Source: a virus
Virus record (IMG/VR): IMGVR_UViG_3300042563_003307
Coordinates: 1-64,000 of that record
Reading direction: 5' to 3' (one strand)
DNA: 64,000 bases
Part shown: piece after piece, positions 44,158 to 51,685 of the stretch
Numbering within the stretch: the first letter of the stretch is position 1
How the letters are laid out: every line of letters begins with the position of its first letter
Made by a program: the position numbers and the translations under genes
The notes under the pieces: generated by a model
The model's input: only the letters and a program-made list of their open reading frames with translations
What the model was told of the DNA's origin: nothing
The model's database searches: none

Positions 44158-44236
44158 TAGGCCGAAAGGGAGTCGAACCCTCACGCATAAGCGTCACCGT
44201 TTAAGGATGATGTGTCTACCATTCCACCACCGGCCT
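44158..44236 (-). tRNA. tRNA-Leu(UAA)
   Basis: 79 nt without CCA. Acceptor AGGCCGG/TCGGCCT with discriminator A; D-arm GTGGAATGGTAGACAC; anticodon stem TCATC/GGTGA with 7-nt loop CTTAAAC (anticodon TAA); variable stem CGC/GCG; T-arm GAGGG-TTCGACT-CCCTT. A fully regular class II tRNA, unlike the tRNA-like genes 3 kb to the right. No encoded CCA, so it depends on a CCA-adding enzyme. Confidence 0.88.
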
Positions 44237-44314
44237 AAATTTACAGGATAACTGTTTGTTTGAATTACAGTCAAAGTTTTTTAGTTTGCTGAACGTATCC
44301 TTTAAAATATTGTT

Positions 44315-44491
44315 TTAAGCATTTTTAGCTTCAGAGATATGAGTTCTCACATCTTGAGCCAAAGTCTTAATAGTTTGCATTGCTTTACGAACTCTTGTTC
44401 CAGCAGCGCCATTTTGTTTTTCTTCAAATTTAGCAGCATCTACTCTAATAGAATCAACAGCCTCTACGATTTGATTTAATAAATCTTCCAT
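44315..44491 (-). CDS. HC1-like histone/DNA-binding protein
   Basis: 58 aa. Pattern MEDLLNQIVEAVDSIRVDAA then NGAAGTRVRKAMQTIKTLAQ and a short C-terminal helix ISEAKNA matches the small Hc1-like histone proteins of Bacteroidota and Chlamydia (GNKAAGTRARKALLELKKL type), which bind and compact DNA. The lysine-rich tail of longer members is missing. GATATATAA lies 25 nt upstream, so it would be made late, in time for genome condensation or packaging. The first gene of the operon with tRNA-Leu. Confidence 0.7.
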   Translation of the reverse strand: MEDLLNQIVEAVDSIRVDAAKFEEKQNGAAGTRVRKAMQTIKTLAQDVRTHISEAKNA

Positions 44492-44515
44492 TGTTATAGT
44501 TTTTAAATTTAGATG

Positions 44516-44524
44516 TTATATATC
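44516..44524 (-). promoter_or_regulatory. GATATATAA putative late promoter
   Basis: GGGATATATAACATC, 25 nt before the HC1-like gene. Confidence 0.55.
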
Positions 44525-44540
44525 CCTTTTAAATAATGTT

Positions 44541-44753
44541 TCAAAAATTAGATGGTTTTCCATCAACTAAGATTGAAATAACCGGCTCATCGCTATTTGA
44601 TGTTATGTATTTAACATAGGCCTTTGGGTTCTTAATGTTATCATACACTTTAATTCTGGTTGCATAATGAACCTCAACTACACTTCCACCTGGGATGGCT
44701 GATTGCGGGTTAGTTCGGAATTCTTGTCCGACAAATACTTTATTCTTTTCCAT
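44541..44753 (-). CDS. hypothetical protein
   Basis: 70 aa, beta-rich, starting MEKNKVFVGQEFRTNPQSAI and ending VDGKPSNF. Overlaps the next gene upstream by 14 nt. Not recognised. Confidence 0.5.
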   Translation of the reverse strand: MEKNKVFVGQEFRTNPQSAIPGGSVVEVHYATRIKVYDNIKNPKAYVKYITSNSDEPVISILVDGKPSNF

Positions 44754-44982
44754 TTATTACTACTTTTCTAATTCTGTTAAATAATTTTTCAAGGTCTTCT
44801 ATAGAATCTACTGACCATTTTTTGGTTTTAAGGACAAAGAAACAATCATTATCTCGGTCAATTCCAAGACTTGAACGGGCTTCGATTTCTAGGAATTCAA
44901 ACTCATCAGGGTCAGATATACAATTACCATCTTGTGAGAAACGGAATGATGCCTCTTCTAATATTAATCCTTGTTCTTCCAT
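44740..44982 (-). CDS. hypothetical protein
   Basis: 80 aa, acidic, MEEQGLILEEASFRFSQDGN with WSVDSIEDLEKLFNRIRKVV at the C-terminus, a pattern seen in small phage early proteins. Function unknown. Confidence 0.5.
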   Translation of the reverse strand: MEEQGLILEEASFRFSQDGNCISDPDEFEFLEIEARSSLGIDRDNDCFFVLKTKKWSVDSIEDLEKLFNRIRKVVINGKE

Positions 44983-44983
44983 G

Positions 44984-45199
44984 TTATTTCTTTTGTTTTA
45001 ATTTCATGCTCTTAGGCTCACTAATAATTTTTAGGTATGATGCCTTGTCTTTTAGACACTTTGTACAATAAGGCGCATAATATTCGTCATGATTATCTTC
45101 GACTCCTCGATGCGATTTCCTGGAAACTGTGTAAAGGTCCTTGCTAGGAAAATCATCCAAGCAGTTTGTACATATTGTAAGTGATACTTCTCTTGCCAT
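44984..45199 (-). CDS. zinc-ribbon-like small protein
   Basis: 71 aa with two CxxC pairs: CTNCLDDFPSKDLYT and PYCTKCLKDK, about 35 residues apart. A zinc-ribbon-type binding protein (nucleic acid or protein contacts); no family named. Confidence 0.6.
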   Translation of the reverse strand: MAREVSLTICTNCLDDFPSKDLYTVSRKSHRGVEDNHDEYYAPYCTKCLKDKASYLKIISEPKSMKLKQKK

Positions 45200-45200
45200 A

Positions 45201-45533
45201 TTATTCGGTATAAAATGATTTAACTTTCTTTACATATCCTTGTTTGTAGCCAACAATAGTTCCTTCATCGTTTTCCTCATAACTCCAAGTAGGAACAGGT
45301 TCGGTGTTGAGATATGAACGTAGGTCTCGATGATGTACCTTTCCATGAATTGCATTATGCGCCGGATGTGACTCAATGAATGCTCCATCCATACGATTCC
45401 AAAATACTTTAGATTGGTGTGGACTTCCAGTCTCCCAAGGTAACCAAACCTCAACAGTATCTCCATCATAAATCATTTTGCCAAAAGAATCTCTTCCTAT
45501 CCAATATGCTTTCTTATAGTGTCTAATTGTCAT
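45201..45533 (-). CDS. YopX-type phage protein
   Basis: 110 aa. GKMIYDGDTVEVWLPWETGS is the G-x(4)-D-x-V element of the YopX-like phage family (beta barrel, unknown function). Only moderate similarity can be judged by eye. Confidence 0.55.
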   Translation of the reverse strand: MTIRHYKKAYWIGRDSFGKMIYDGDTVEVWLPWETGSPHQSKVFWNRMDGAFIESHPAHNAIHGKVHHRDLRSYLNTEPVPTWSYEENDEGTIVGYKQGYVKKVKSFYTE

Positions 45534-45538
45534 CTTAA

Positions 45539-45784
45539 TTATTTTGCATAGTTACGGTCTAAAAGGTCATGCCATGTTAGTACTCCAACCAAATGCGGAA
45601 GTGAATATGAATCAGTGTTCATTTCCCAATTTCCATCAAAATTAGTGAATTGAACCATATAACAGTCCTCTAGAATTGTTATTAAACATTTATCGTTGGC
45701 CCATTTATTAGGACCAACATTCTTAAATGAGTTTCTCTCTAAGAAACGTTCCGCGTAAGGATTAACAATCTCTTCCATTTTCAT
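45539..45784 (-). CDS. hypothetical protein
   Basis: 81 aa, MKMEEIVNPYAERFLERNSF, with FKNVGPNKWANDKCLITILE and a Trp-rich C-terminus (GVLTWHDLLDRNYAK). Its start lies inside the DNA-ligase C-terminus (23-nt overlap). Not recognised. Confidence 0.5.
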   Translation of the reverse strand: MKMEEIVNPYAERFLERNSFKNVGPNKWANDKCLITILEDCYMVQFTNFDGNWEMNTDSYSLPHLVGVLTWHDLLDRNYAK

Positions 45785-47051
45785 ATATTGCTTTTACGGT
45801 TGGAAATCTTAAAGATATTCCGCCATTTTGATTTTTTGTCTCTTCGAAGTACTGAACTGTTATTTGTTTTCCAAGAATTTCGTTAGGATTCTCGAAGTAG
45901 AATCTTTTTTGTTCGTGAGAGAACCCACTACCAACTTGAACTCTATAACCTTTATGCTCAATTACAACATTTCGCATCATCATCTCTGCAACCTCTTTAC
46001 CATCTACGATAACTCTATTGACTGCATATTCGATGTCAACTACAACATATTCTGCATCGTAGAATTGTTTTACCTTAAGTACATCGTTACTACGTTTTCC
46101 TTGGTAAGGAGCATCTTTACGTAACATTAGTCCTTCCCATCCATTTTCTTTTGCCTGAACTACATGATACGTTAGCATTCTCTCATCTAATAAGATAGTC
46201 TGGGGTAGGTAGTCAATTTTGGTAAATTCTCTTTGAAAGAAAAGGTTATCCAATTGAACATTTCGGATTCCAAAGGTTGTAGTACCTTCTTTGTTAATGA
46301 ATTCCTCCATGGTTAAAAGGTCAAACATATAAAAGAATGGATTTTCAATTGTATGGTCTTTACGTTTGATTTCTTTAATGATACCTTGGAAGTTTTCATT
46401 TCCATTAGCATCCAATATACAGATTTCTCCATCAATAACCATATTCTTTAGGCCTAATGAGATAATCTCAGCGTCCAGGTTCTTAAGAGTCATAAACTCA
46501 TTTCCAGCTCTAGAGAAATATGTAGGTTCTCCATCTTCATTAATGATACAAATACATCTACATCCGTCCAATTTACGACTTACAAACCAAATATCATCAA
46601 AGTCTACCTTCTTTGCCGTTTTCTCATCGTAAGAATTAGCCAATGCAACATCGAATGTAGGAATCAACCCTGGAATCACTTTGTTAATCATAGATGTTGT
46701 CGAACGGGTCTTAAGGTTTCTATCAATTATATTAAAAATCAACTCCTCGTAATCCCTATTTGCTTCGATGAACCCATTAACACAACTAATTGCAGTATGT
46801 CCGGTAATGTTACGGTCATTCAAATCATCAAGCAATTGTGATAGGTTCGGATAGTTTTGTTTTACCAAGTTAGAATTCTTTTTGCAATTCTCTGAGGAGA
46901 CACCATACTGTTTAAAAGTATTATAGGTGTAATTAAGAGCAAGAAGTACTGAATCGTTTTTGGCATACTTTTTAAGTACGTTTAATTTGTCAGTATTAGA
47001 GTTAGTTTGATTCGACTCAGTAACGAAATCTTGAATGTCTTGTAAGTTCAT
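45762..47051 (-). CDS. ATP-dependent DNA ligase
   Basis: 429 aa from MNLQDIQDFVTESNQ at 47051, the start that directly follows the class A promoter region. Seals nicks with ATP. Adenylation motif VSRKLDGCRCICI (lysine nucleophile), motif III YMFDLLT, motif IV WEGLMLRK, motif V DVLKVK, then an OB-fold. The N-terminal 150 aa resemble the T4 gp30-type helical DNA-binding domain. Expressed from class A promoter copy 10. Confidence 0.85.
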   Translation of the reverse strand: MNLQDIQDFVTESNQTNSNTDKLNVLKKYAKNDSVLLALNYTYNTFKQYGVSSENCKKNSNLVKQNYPNLSQLLDDLNDRNITGHTAISCVNGFIEANRDYEELIFNIIDRNLKTRSTTSMINKVIPGLIPTFDVALANSYDEKTAKKVDFDDIWFVSRKLDGCRCICIINEDGEPTYFSRAGNEFMTLKNLDAEIISLGLKNMVIDGEICILDANGNENFQGIIKEIKRKDHTIENPFFYMFDLLTMEEFINKEGTTTFGIRNVQLDNLFFQREFTKIDYLPQTILLDERMLTYHVVQAKENGWEGLMLRKDAPYQGKRSNDVLKVKQFYDAEYVVVDIEYAVNRVIVDGKEVAEMMMRNVVIEHKGYRVQVGSGFSHEQKRFYFENPNEILGKQITVQYFEETKNQNGGISLRFPTVKAIYENGRDC

Positions 47052-47068
47052 ATTTGTTTTAATTAGAT

Positions 47069-47084
47069 ATGTAAATATAATCAA
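47069..47084 (-). promoter_or_regulatory. class A promoter (copy 10)
   Basis: TTGATTATATTTACAT on the minus strand, 18 nt before the ligase start, with TTTTACCG at 47096-47103 (11-nt spacer). Confidence 0.8.
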
Positions 47085-47132
47085 TATATTTCAATCGGTA
47101 AAACTTTTTGATAAAAAGTTATTAACAATTTG

Positions 47133-47198
47133 TAGTCAGGACAGGAATCGAACCTGCAACGCGAAACTTAATTCGTCTTAGCCTACTTTCACCTGACT
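47133..47198 (-). tRNA. tRNA-like gene A, isotype undetermined
   Basis: 66 nt. Acceptor AGTCAGG/CCTGACT with discriminator A and a perfect T-arm GCAGG-TTCGATT-CCTGT. The rest is short: no regular D-arm, and the anticodon-side hairpin is CGAA-TTAAGT-TTCG (4 bp, 6-nt loop). No CCA encoded. Confidence 0.45.
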
Positions 47199-47256
47199 TC
47201 CGTTCTAATGGAGGCATCGCACCTCAAAGACTGTTCATAAACTAGTTTAATTAGCG

Positions 47257-47342
47257 TAGTCAGGACAGGATTCGAACCTGTATGAGTTTCTTTCACCTCC
47301 ACTCCATATAGAGTTGCGTCTCTCCAATTCCGCCACCTGACC
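47257..47342 (-). tRNA. tRNA-like gene B, class II, probably Leu type
   Basis: 86 nt. Acceptor GGTCAGG/CCTGACT with a G-T first pair; D-arm GCGGAATTGGAGAGACGC as in tRNA-Leu; long variable arm; T-arm ACAGG-TTCGAAT-CCTGT. The anticodon hairpin reads ACTC-TATATG-GAGT, 4 bp with a 6-nt loop, so the anticodon cannot be assigned in the normal way. Confidence 0.5.
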
Positions 47343-47503
47343 TTTTGCAATTATGGTTGATTAGACCTCATGAAGTTTATTGCCCTCCAAGCCCAGTTTC
47401 CGTAACGGCGCAACTGAATTTCAAAACCCGCTCTTGCCTCACGCCCAAGAGTATGTCGGTACGTTTTATAGATACGCACATCATCTGAGTAATCAACTCA
47501 TTG

Positions 47504-47570
47504 TGGTCAGTGTAGGATTCGAACCTACAAGTAATGGAAGTTCCTCAACCTCTCCTCTATGTTCAGTGAC
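47504..47570 (-). tRNA. tRNA-like gene C, 5' end uncertain
   Basis: A clear 3' half: T-arm GTAGG-TTCGAAT-CCTAC, acceptor ACTGACC, discriminator A. A 5' partner GGTCAGT is not found at the normal distance; the nearest are GTCACTG (67 nt away) and AGTCAGG (118 nt away). Truncated or interrupted. Confidence 0.3.
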
Positions 47571-47778
47571 TTTGCGTCCTGCCCTTTGTTTTATACTTTG
47601 GTGCCATTTCTCCACCTGACTCCTTCGCTAATGTTAAAAACTGATCCAATCCTCCTAAAAATCATTAACTTGCTACTTACTCTATAATAGGCTCGCCCGT
47701 CCCGTTTTAAATATAAGTTTACCTGAAACTTCAGTGAGTTGTTGATTGACCACTCCCACCTACTCAAGTAGTTTTTAG

Positions 47779-47837
47779 TAGAGAGGGAAGATTCGAACTT
47801 CCTGTGTTGGCACTGCCCACTTTAACCAGACCTCTCC
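47779..47837 (-). tRNA. tRNA-like gene D, very short
   Basis: 59 nt. Acceptor GGAGAGG/CCTCTCT with G-T first pair, T-arm GAAG-TTCGAAT-CTTC, D-region TGGTTAAAG. The anticodon arm is reduced to TGG-GCAGTG-CCA. Discriminator A; no CCA. Confidence 0.4.
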
Positions 47838-47865
47838 TAGCTCTGCAGAGCCGTTTTATTTTTGA

Positions 47866-47948
47866 AATCGGTAAGGGATTCGAACCCCTATCCGGACTTA
47901 CCGTCCATGTTAACCCTAGCAGGAATACTCCTGTTACACCAACCGATT
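47866..47948 (-). tRNA. tRNA-like gene E
   Basis: 83 nt. Acceptor AATCGGT/ACCGATT; D-arm GTGT-AACAGGA-GTAT; T-arm AGGGG-TTCGAAT-CCCTT. Hairpin TGGA-CGGTAAG-TCCG could be a variable arm, or an anticodon arm with GTA (Tyr) and a 16-nt insertion before it. Isotype undetermined. Confidence 0.45.
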
Positions 47949-48170
47949 AATTTACCAACCTTGGTCTTTCTTATTAACTAACAGGATTTCTCACATTAGA
48001 AGAACAAGAGCAGGGTTACTGATTGAGTGCAATGGGCGACGTCTTCCTACTGTTAACCCTTGTTCGGAAATTATGCGCTCTACCTCTCAATTAACAGCGA
48101 GCATTGGTAAATCTAAAGAACCTGACCTGACCTTCCAGATAGTACATGTCACAATTAATTTGGCGCCGTG
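47949..48170 (-). other. tRNA-half-like sequence and unassigned RNA region
   Basis: Contains GCTC...GGTAGAGC (about 48070-48106 on the minus strand), the D-arm pattern of a tRNA 5' half but with an enlarged loop, and an inverted pair AGGGTTA/TAACCCT. No T-arm belongs to it. No protein gene visible. Confidence 0.3.
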
Positions 48171-48386
48171 TTATGTAGCAGGTTCTTCATTATCCATGGA
48201 TTCAATTAACTCATCATACTTGCCTGAGTGATAATCTTCTACCATTTGTTGAATTCTTAAATCTCTTGATTCAACACCTTTTCTTAGTTTTTCAAGCTGT
48301 TCCGGTGTTGGATTGTTATTTACTGTATAGATAACACCAATATCATCTAATTTATCAGTAATTTCCTTAGCATCAAACTTTTTCAT
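48171..48386 (-). CDS. hypothetical protein
   Basis: 71 aa, MKKFDAKEITDKLDDIGVIY, helical and acidic (LRKGVESRDLRIQQMVEDYH). First protein gene to the right of the tRNA-like cluster. Not recognised. Confidence 0.5.
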   Translation of the reverse strand: MKKFDAKEITDKLDDIGVIYTVNNNPTPEQLEKLRKGVESRDLRIQQMVEDYHSGKYDELIESMDNEEPAT

Positions 48387-48398
48387 ATCTCTTTTCTA

Positions 48399-48980
48399 TT
48401 ATATCATTACATCAACAAATTGTTTCTTCCAATCTAACCAAGGTTCAGAGGTTACTCCGAAGTGAGTTAAATATTTCCAATGCATAAACAATTTGCGTTC
48501 ATTCCAATCTTTATAATTCTTAATCAAGGCATCCTGTCTGTCCAATTCTTGTTTATATGCTTCTGATTTTTTTGCAAGAGCCGTAAAACTGCTATCAAGT
48601 TTTGCAAGACGTTTTACCACTTTCTCGGTTGGAAGACCCTGTACTGCTAGAGTTACTATCAATTCCTTCAAGTTAACAATTTTATCCACCATTGAATTAA
48701 GGGTCGGAACTGTTGCATTATAAGAGGTCTTTGCAGATTCTCTTGACCTTTGAAACCCTTCAAAGTTTCTTTGTAATTCTCCGTCTTCAATGTCTTCGTT
48801 TATCAGGGCTTCTGGGTCGATTCCATAGAATTGATCGAATTGTTCTCCTCCAGGAAGAGGTGCCTTTGATGCATGTTCAGCAACTTCTATTGATTTGGCT
48901 GCTGAAAGAACTGCAACGTAACAATTAGCTCTTTGAGTTTCTAAAAGCTCTTTGACTTGTTTTTCTGTGAATAGTTTCAT
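48399..48980 (-). CDS. helical hypothetical protein
   Basis: 193 aa. Almost entirely helical; starts MKLFTEKQVKELLETQRANC, a form seen at the N-terminus of several small phage proteins, and has a coiled coil at about 105-165. Role unknown. Confidence 0.55.
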   Translation of the reverse strand: MKLFTEKQVKELLETQRANCYVAVLSAAKSIEVAEHASKAPLPGGEQFDQFYGIDPEALINEDIEDGELQRNFEGFQRSRESAKTSYNATVPTLNSMVDKIVNLKELIVTLAVQGLPTEKVVKRLAKLDSSFTALAKKSEAYKQELDRQDALIKNYKDWNERKLFMHWKYLTHFGVTSEPWLDWKKQFVDVMI

Positions 48981-48981
48981 A

Positions 48982-49317
48982 TTATTTTCTTAAATATTTT
49001 CGGAAATTTGTAGTTGCTCTAACGATTATATCGATTCTGCTCTCAGGGTTCATTTCCATAATACGTTCAACACAATCATAAAATTTACCAGGAGTGTATG
49101 TTGATTCTCTTTTGACCTTTCTAGTTTTGTTCAATTGATATATTGTACTTTGTCCATATCCACGATAACTTAAACCAGAATATTTACGGCGGACATATCC
49201 ACTTTCATAACTTAAATAATCACACCCAGTAATTGGGTCATGAAAACATTGAGTTCCATTATTTGCCTGTCTTTCGGTTGTTAATTCAATTAGCCCGATT
49301 GCTGATGTTTTTGTCAT
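48982..49317 (-). CDS. hypothetical protein
   Basis: 111 aa, basic, Tyr-rich, YVRRKYSGLSYRGYGQSTIY, possibly nucleic-acid binding. Not recognised. Confidence 0.5.
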   Translation of the reverse strand: MTKTSAIGLIELTTERQANNGTQCFHDPITGCDYLSYESGYVRRKYSGLSYRGYGQSTIYQLNKTRKVKRESTYTPGKFYDCVERIMEMNPESRIDIIVRATTNFRKYLRK

Positions 49318-49323
49318 GATATA

Positions 49324-49626
49324 TTATTTTAAGTTAAAAAATCTTTTAAATCTGTTTTGGATTGAATAGTACTCTGGTGTTTCTGTTTCAATAACGAATC
49401 TTCTTTTTTTCTTATCTGATAAATTATCAAAATCCATCCAGTTACTAATCATATCAGCCATTTCGCATATACCAGCGCTCTTAGCTCTTATTGTAAGTAA
49501 TTTGTAGAAGTCTTCAGGACTTGTTTTTGTATAATCCACTAGTGTAGAAATCTTAGGTTCTTTAGCAACATAAGGTTTTTGATTTCTTAATAATTGTGAA
49601 GCGGCAATTGCAGAATATGGAAACAT
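49324..49626 (-). CDS. hypothetical protein
   Basis: 100 aa, MFPYSAIAASQLLRNQKPYV, helical with a basic C-terminus. First gene behind class A promoter copy 4. Not recognised. Confidence 0.5.
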   Translation of the reverse strand: MFPYSAIAASQLLRNQKPYVAKEPKISTLVDYTKTSPEDFYKLLTIRAKSAGICEMADMISNWMDFDNLSDKKKRRFVIETETPEYYSIQNRFKRFFNLK

Positions 49627-49650
49627 AATAGTTCTTTGTTTTAATTAGAT

Positions 49651-49666
49651 ATGTAAATATAATCAA
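49651..49666 (-). promoter_or_regulatory. class A promoter (copy 4)
   Basis: TTGATTATATTTACAT with box variant GTTTCCGG at 49678-49685 (11-nt spacer), 24 nt upstream of the 100-aa gene. Confidence 0.75.
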
Positions 49667-49700
49667 TAGTTTTGAATCCGGAAACTATTTTGTGTTAAAT

Positions 49701-50141
49701 TTATGTTAAAATTTCACAATATGTTTCGTAGTCAATATTCTTAGAAGTGTGCGAAATCTTTTTCATAGTTCGGGCTCTTTCCAAGATTCGTGCAACAATT
49801 AATTGATCAGCCTCTTGGTCTTCCGGCCAGTCATTGTATAACCATTTGAACTCCTTTATTTCGTCTAACTGCCATTCAATTGTGGCATTCATCCCTCGAT
49901 TAATCAGTTCACTTCTAAGAGCATTAAACCTGAGATGGATATACAACAATTTGTCATAAAAGAATGTAACGTGTCCACTTCCAAGTGTAAAAGATTGTTG
50001 AATATTACCTAACATCGACTTTCCCTCTTTCCTGGCCCTTTTAATTGCAAGAGCATTAGTCCTCAGGATTTCTCGATACTCTGCAACAAGGTGCTGGTCG
50101 CATAATTTTATCGGTCGGATATGTGCATTAATTCGTGTCAT
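49701..50141 (-). CDS. denV: pyrimidine-dimer DNA glycosylase (endonuclease V)
   Basis: 146 aa (T4 DenV 138). Strong match to DenV: MTRINAHIRPIKLCDQHLVA, AEYREILRTN with the catalytic Glu, and the FTLGSGHVTFFYDKL core, then YIHLRFNALRSELINRGMN. Thr2 becomes the N-terminal nucleophile after Met removal; Glu at about position 22 is the active-site acid. Excises UV pyrimidine dimers from phage DNA. Its stop is embedded in the promoter cassette (copy 4) that follows. Confidence 0.92.
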   Translation of the reverse strand: MTRINAHIRPIKLCDQHLVAEYREILRTNALAIKRARKEGKSMLGNIQQSFTLGSGHVTFFYDKLLYIHLRFNALRSELINRGMNATIEWQLDEIKEFKWLYNDWPEDQEADQLIVARILERARTMKKISHTSKNIDYETYCEILT

Positions 50142-50142
50142 A

Positions 50143-50379
50143 TTAATCTCCTGAATCTACAGTATGAATTACAGTGTAGGTCTGGTCTTCAATAAGGACA
50201 TCAAACCCATACTCATTATAACATCTGCCTAAGTTTCTTTGAGTTCCCGAACCAGGTACTTTGAATTCTTGCAGGGCTCGATAATCTTCACCCGTTTGTT
50301 TGTTCCATCCATTTGCGGTGCCTAAATTAATTACACCATCTTTTGCCTGTTTTACTAATTGTAGTTGTTGGTAGTTCAT
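50143..50379 (-). CDS. hypothetical protein
   Basis: 78 aa, MNYQQLQLVKQAKDGVINLG. Directly behind class A promoter copy 5 and 1 nt before denV. Not recognised. Confidence 0.5.
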   Translation of the reverse strand: MNYQQLQLVKQAKDGVINLGTANGWNKQTGEDYRALQEFKVPGSGTQRNLGRCYNEYGFDVLIEDQTYTVIHTVDSGD

Positions 50380-50398
50380 ATTTTTGGTTTTAATTATA

Positions 50399-50414
50399 GT
50401 GTAAATATAAACAA
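50399..50414 (-). promoter_or_regulatory. class A promoter (copy 5) with stem-loop
   Basis: TTGTTTATATTTACAC; the box position holds TTTTTTAG (50426-50433), in the loop of CCAGA...TCTGG (50421-50438). Flanked by the conserved AACTTTAACATAATTTTAAC tract. Confidence 0.7.
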
Positions 50415-50464
50415 AAAACCCCAGACTAAAAAATCTGGAGTGTTAAAATTATGTTAAAGTTTTG

Positions 50465-50629
50465 TTAACCTAAAAATTCTTCGTCTTCATCGAAATCAAG
50501 AAGATTATCCGTCTTAGTCTCTTTTTTAATCTCATTTCCATTATCATCTAAATGAGGAGCCCTATGTAATTCGTATGCTACATATATACCTACAATTACA
50601 AAATAAATTATAACTGCTAGTCCCACCAT
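50465..50629 (-). CDS. small membrane protein (54 aa)
   Basis: 54 codons: one N-terminal membrane segment (MVGLAVIIYFVIVGIYVAYE), then an acidic tail (DNGNEIKKETKTDNLLDFDE). The ATG overlaps the end of the upstream gene, giving tight coupling. Its stop lies in front of the class A cassette copy 5. No family recognised. Confidence 0.6.
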   Translation of the reverse strand: MVGLAVIIYFVIVGIYVAYELHRAPHLDDNGNEIKKETKTDNLLDFDEDEEFLG

Positions 50630-51252
50630 CGTTCGATATTTTGTTCCATTAATTTGAATAACAATTTTCTTGCTCGGTCATGATTAATGTGTCCGATGTT
50701 CATTGCAATTATTTGTTTGTCCTCTTCGCGACCCTTTCTACCAAAAACTCCTTCTCCGTTTAGAACCTTTTTATAAATCAGTGGATATTTCTTAAAGTAG
50801 TCATCAAAGTTCTCTTCTAATAATTTGGACTCCCAAGAAGATAGGGTTGGTTTGTCCGGAACAGGTTCAAACCAATGTTTTGTTTTGTGATAGTCGGAGT
50901 ACTCAGAACTATAAAACTCGTCTTGAACCAGTCCCATTAACTTAACGCATAATCTCATAGTACGGGCATCCTCTTGGGCTCTGGTATGTAAATCTCTACG
51001 ACCAATGTAATCAGCCTGTGCTGAAATTTTATGTTTCATTATCTCAAAGATATAGTGAGAATCCCAGTGACGGTCCTTCCAAATAATAGGCAACCAATAC
51101 CAAACGCTTTTTATTCCTCGTTTAAATGTTGTATGCATATACCTACCATCATGATTCCACCAAATCGGAATGTATCGAAGTTTTTTTACAATCCAAGGTT
51201 TTTTGGCTCTTTCATCTGCCCATTGGTCAAAAATGTCTAATTCTGGTTCCAT
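50617..51252 (-). CDS. conserved phage hypothetical protein
   Basis: 211 aa. YWLPIIWKDRHWDSHYIFEI with a following helical region is a pattern shared by a widespread family of uncharacterised T4-type and other phage proteins. Ends with a TAG stop overlapping the 54-aa gene. Role unknown. Confidence 0.6.
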   Translation of the reverse strand: MEPELDIFDQWADERAKKPWIVKKLRYIPIWWNHDGRYMHTTFKRGIKSVWYWLPIIWKDRHWDSHYIFEIMKHKISAQADYIGRRDLHTRAQEDARTMRLCVKLMGLVQDEFYSSEYSDYHKTKHWFEPVPDKPTLSSWESKLLEENFDDYFKKYPLIYKKVLNGEGVFGRKGREEDKQIIAMNIGHINHDRARKLLFKLMEQNIERWWD

Positions 51253-51256
51253 ATCT

Positions 51257-51685
51257 TTATATTAATTTTAGTGCTTCAAATAATCCTTCCTCAAGGGCAT
51301 CTTCCCATTTTCGGTGAAGTCCCCAATCAACTCCATTTGGAAGATTCTGCCAATCCCATTCCTCAGCTGCTAAATTCATTGGATTGCCAATAAATCTACT
51401 AATCATGTAGCAAAATTTAGGAGCGGAGGTCTGGTCAATATCTACGTCTACATAGATTTGATGTACTTTTCGCAACCATTTTTGCAATAAGGCCTGAGTC
51501 GGCGCAGAATATCTTAAAGAATCATAATCAATATGGTCATCTTCATAATCAAATGGAGACTCGTTAACAATATCGTAATAATTGCCAAATTCTCCTTTTA
51601 AATCATAAGCATTATTAACAGGTACATTAAATCCCTTTTCTTTAGATAATTGGGCTACTTCGAATGTTATATATTGTTCTTCCAT
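51257..51685 (-). CDS. conserved phage hypothetical protein
   Basis: 142 aa from MEEQYITFEVAQLSKEKGFN, with the start overlapping the upstream stop (TAATG). A conserved C-terminal KWEDALEEGLFEALKLI and the internal SAPTQALLQKWLRKVHQIYV are characteristic of a common phage early protein of unknown function. A TTG two codons earlier is also in frame. Confidence 0.65.
   Translation of the reverse strand: MEEQYITFEVAQLSKEKGFNVPVNNAYDLKGEFGNYYDIVNESPFDYEDDHIDYDSLRYSAPTQALLQKWLRKVHQIYVDVDIDQTSAPKFCYMISRFIGNPMNLAAEEWDWQNLPNGVDWGLHRKWEDALEEGLFEALKLI

Noticed and set aside
43954-44160. 68-residue plus-strand frame across the region next to tRNA-Leu
   Set aside because: Antisense to an RNA-bearing leftward transcript, no family features.
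37093-50619. Possible recoding of TAG (as in some Bacteroidota crAss-like phages)
   Set aside because: TAG ends at least two intact genes (37093 and 50617), each overlapping the next ATG, so it is a normal stop.
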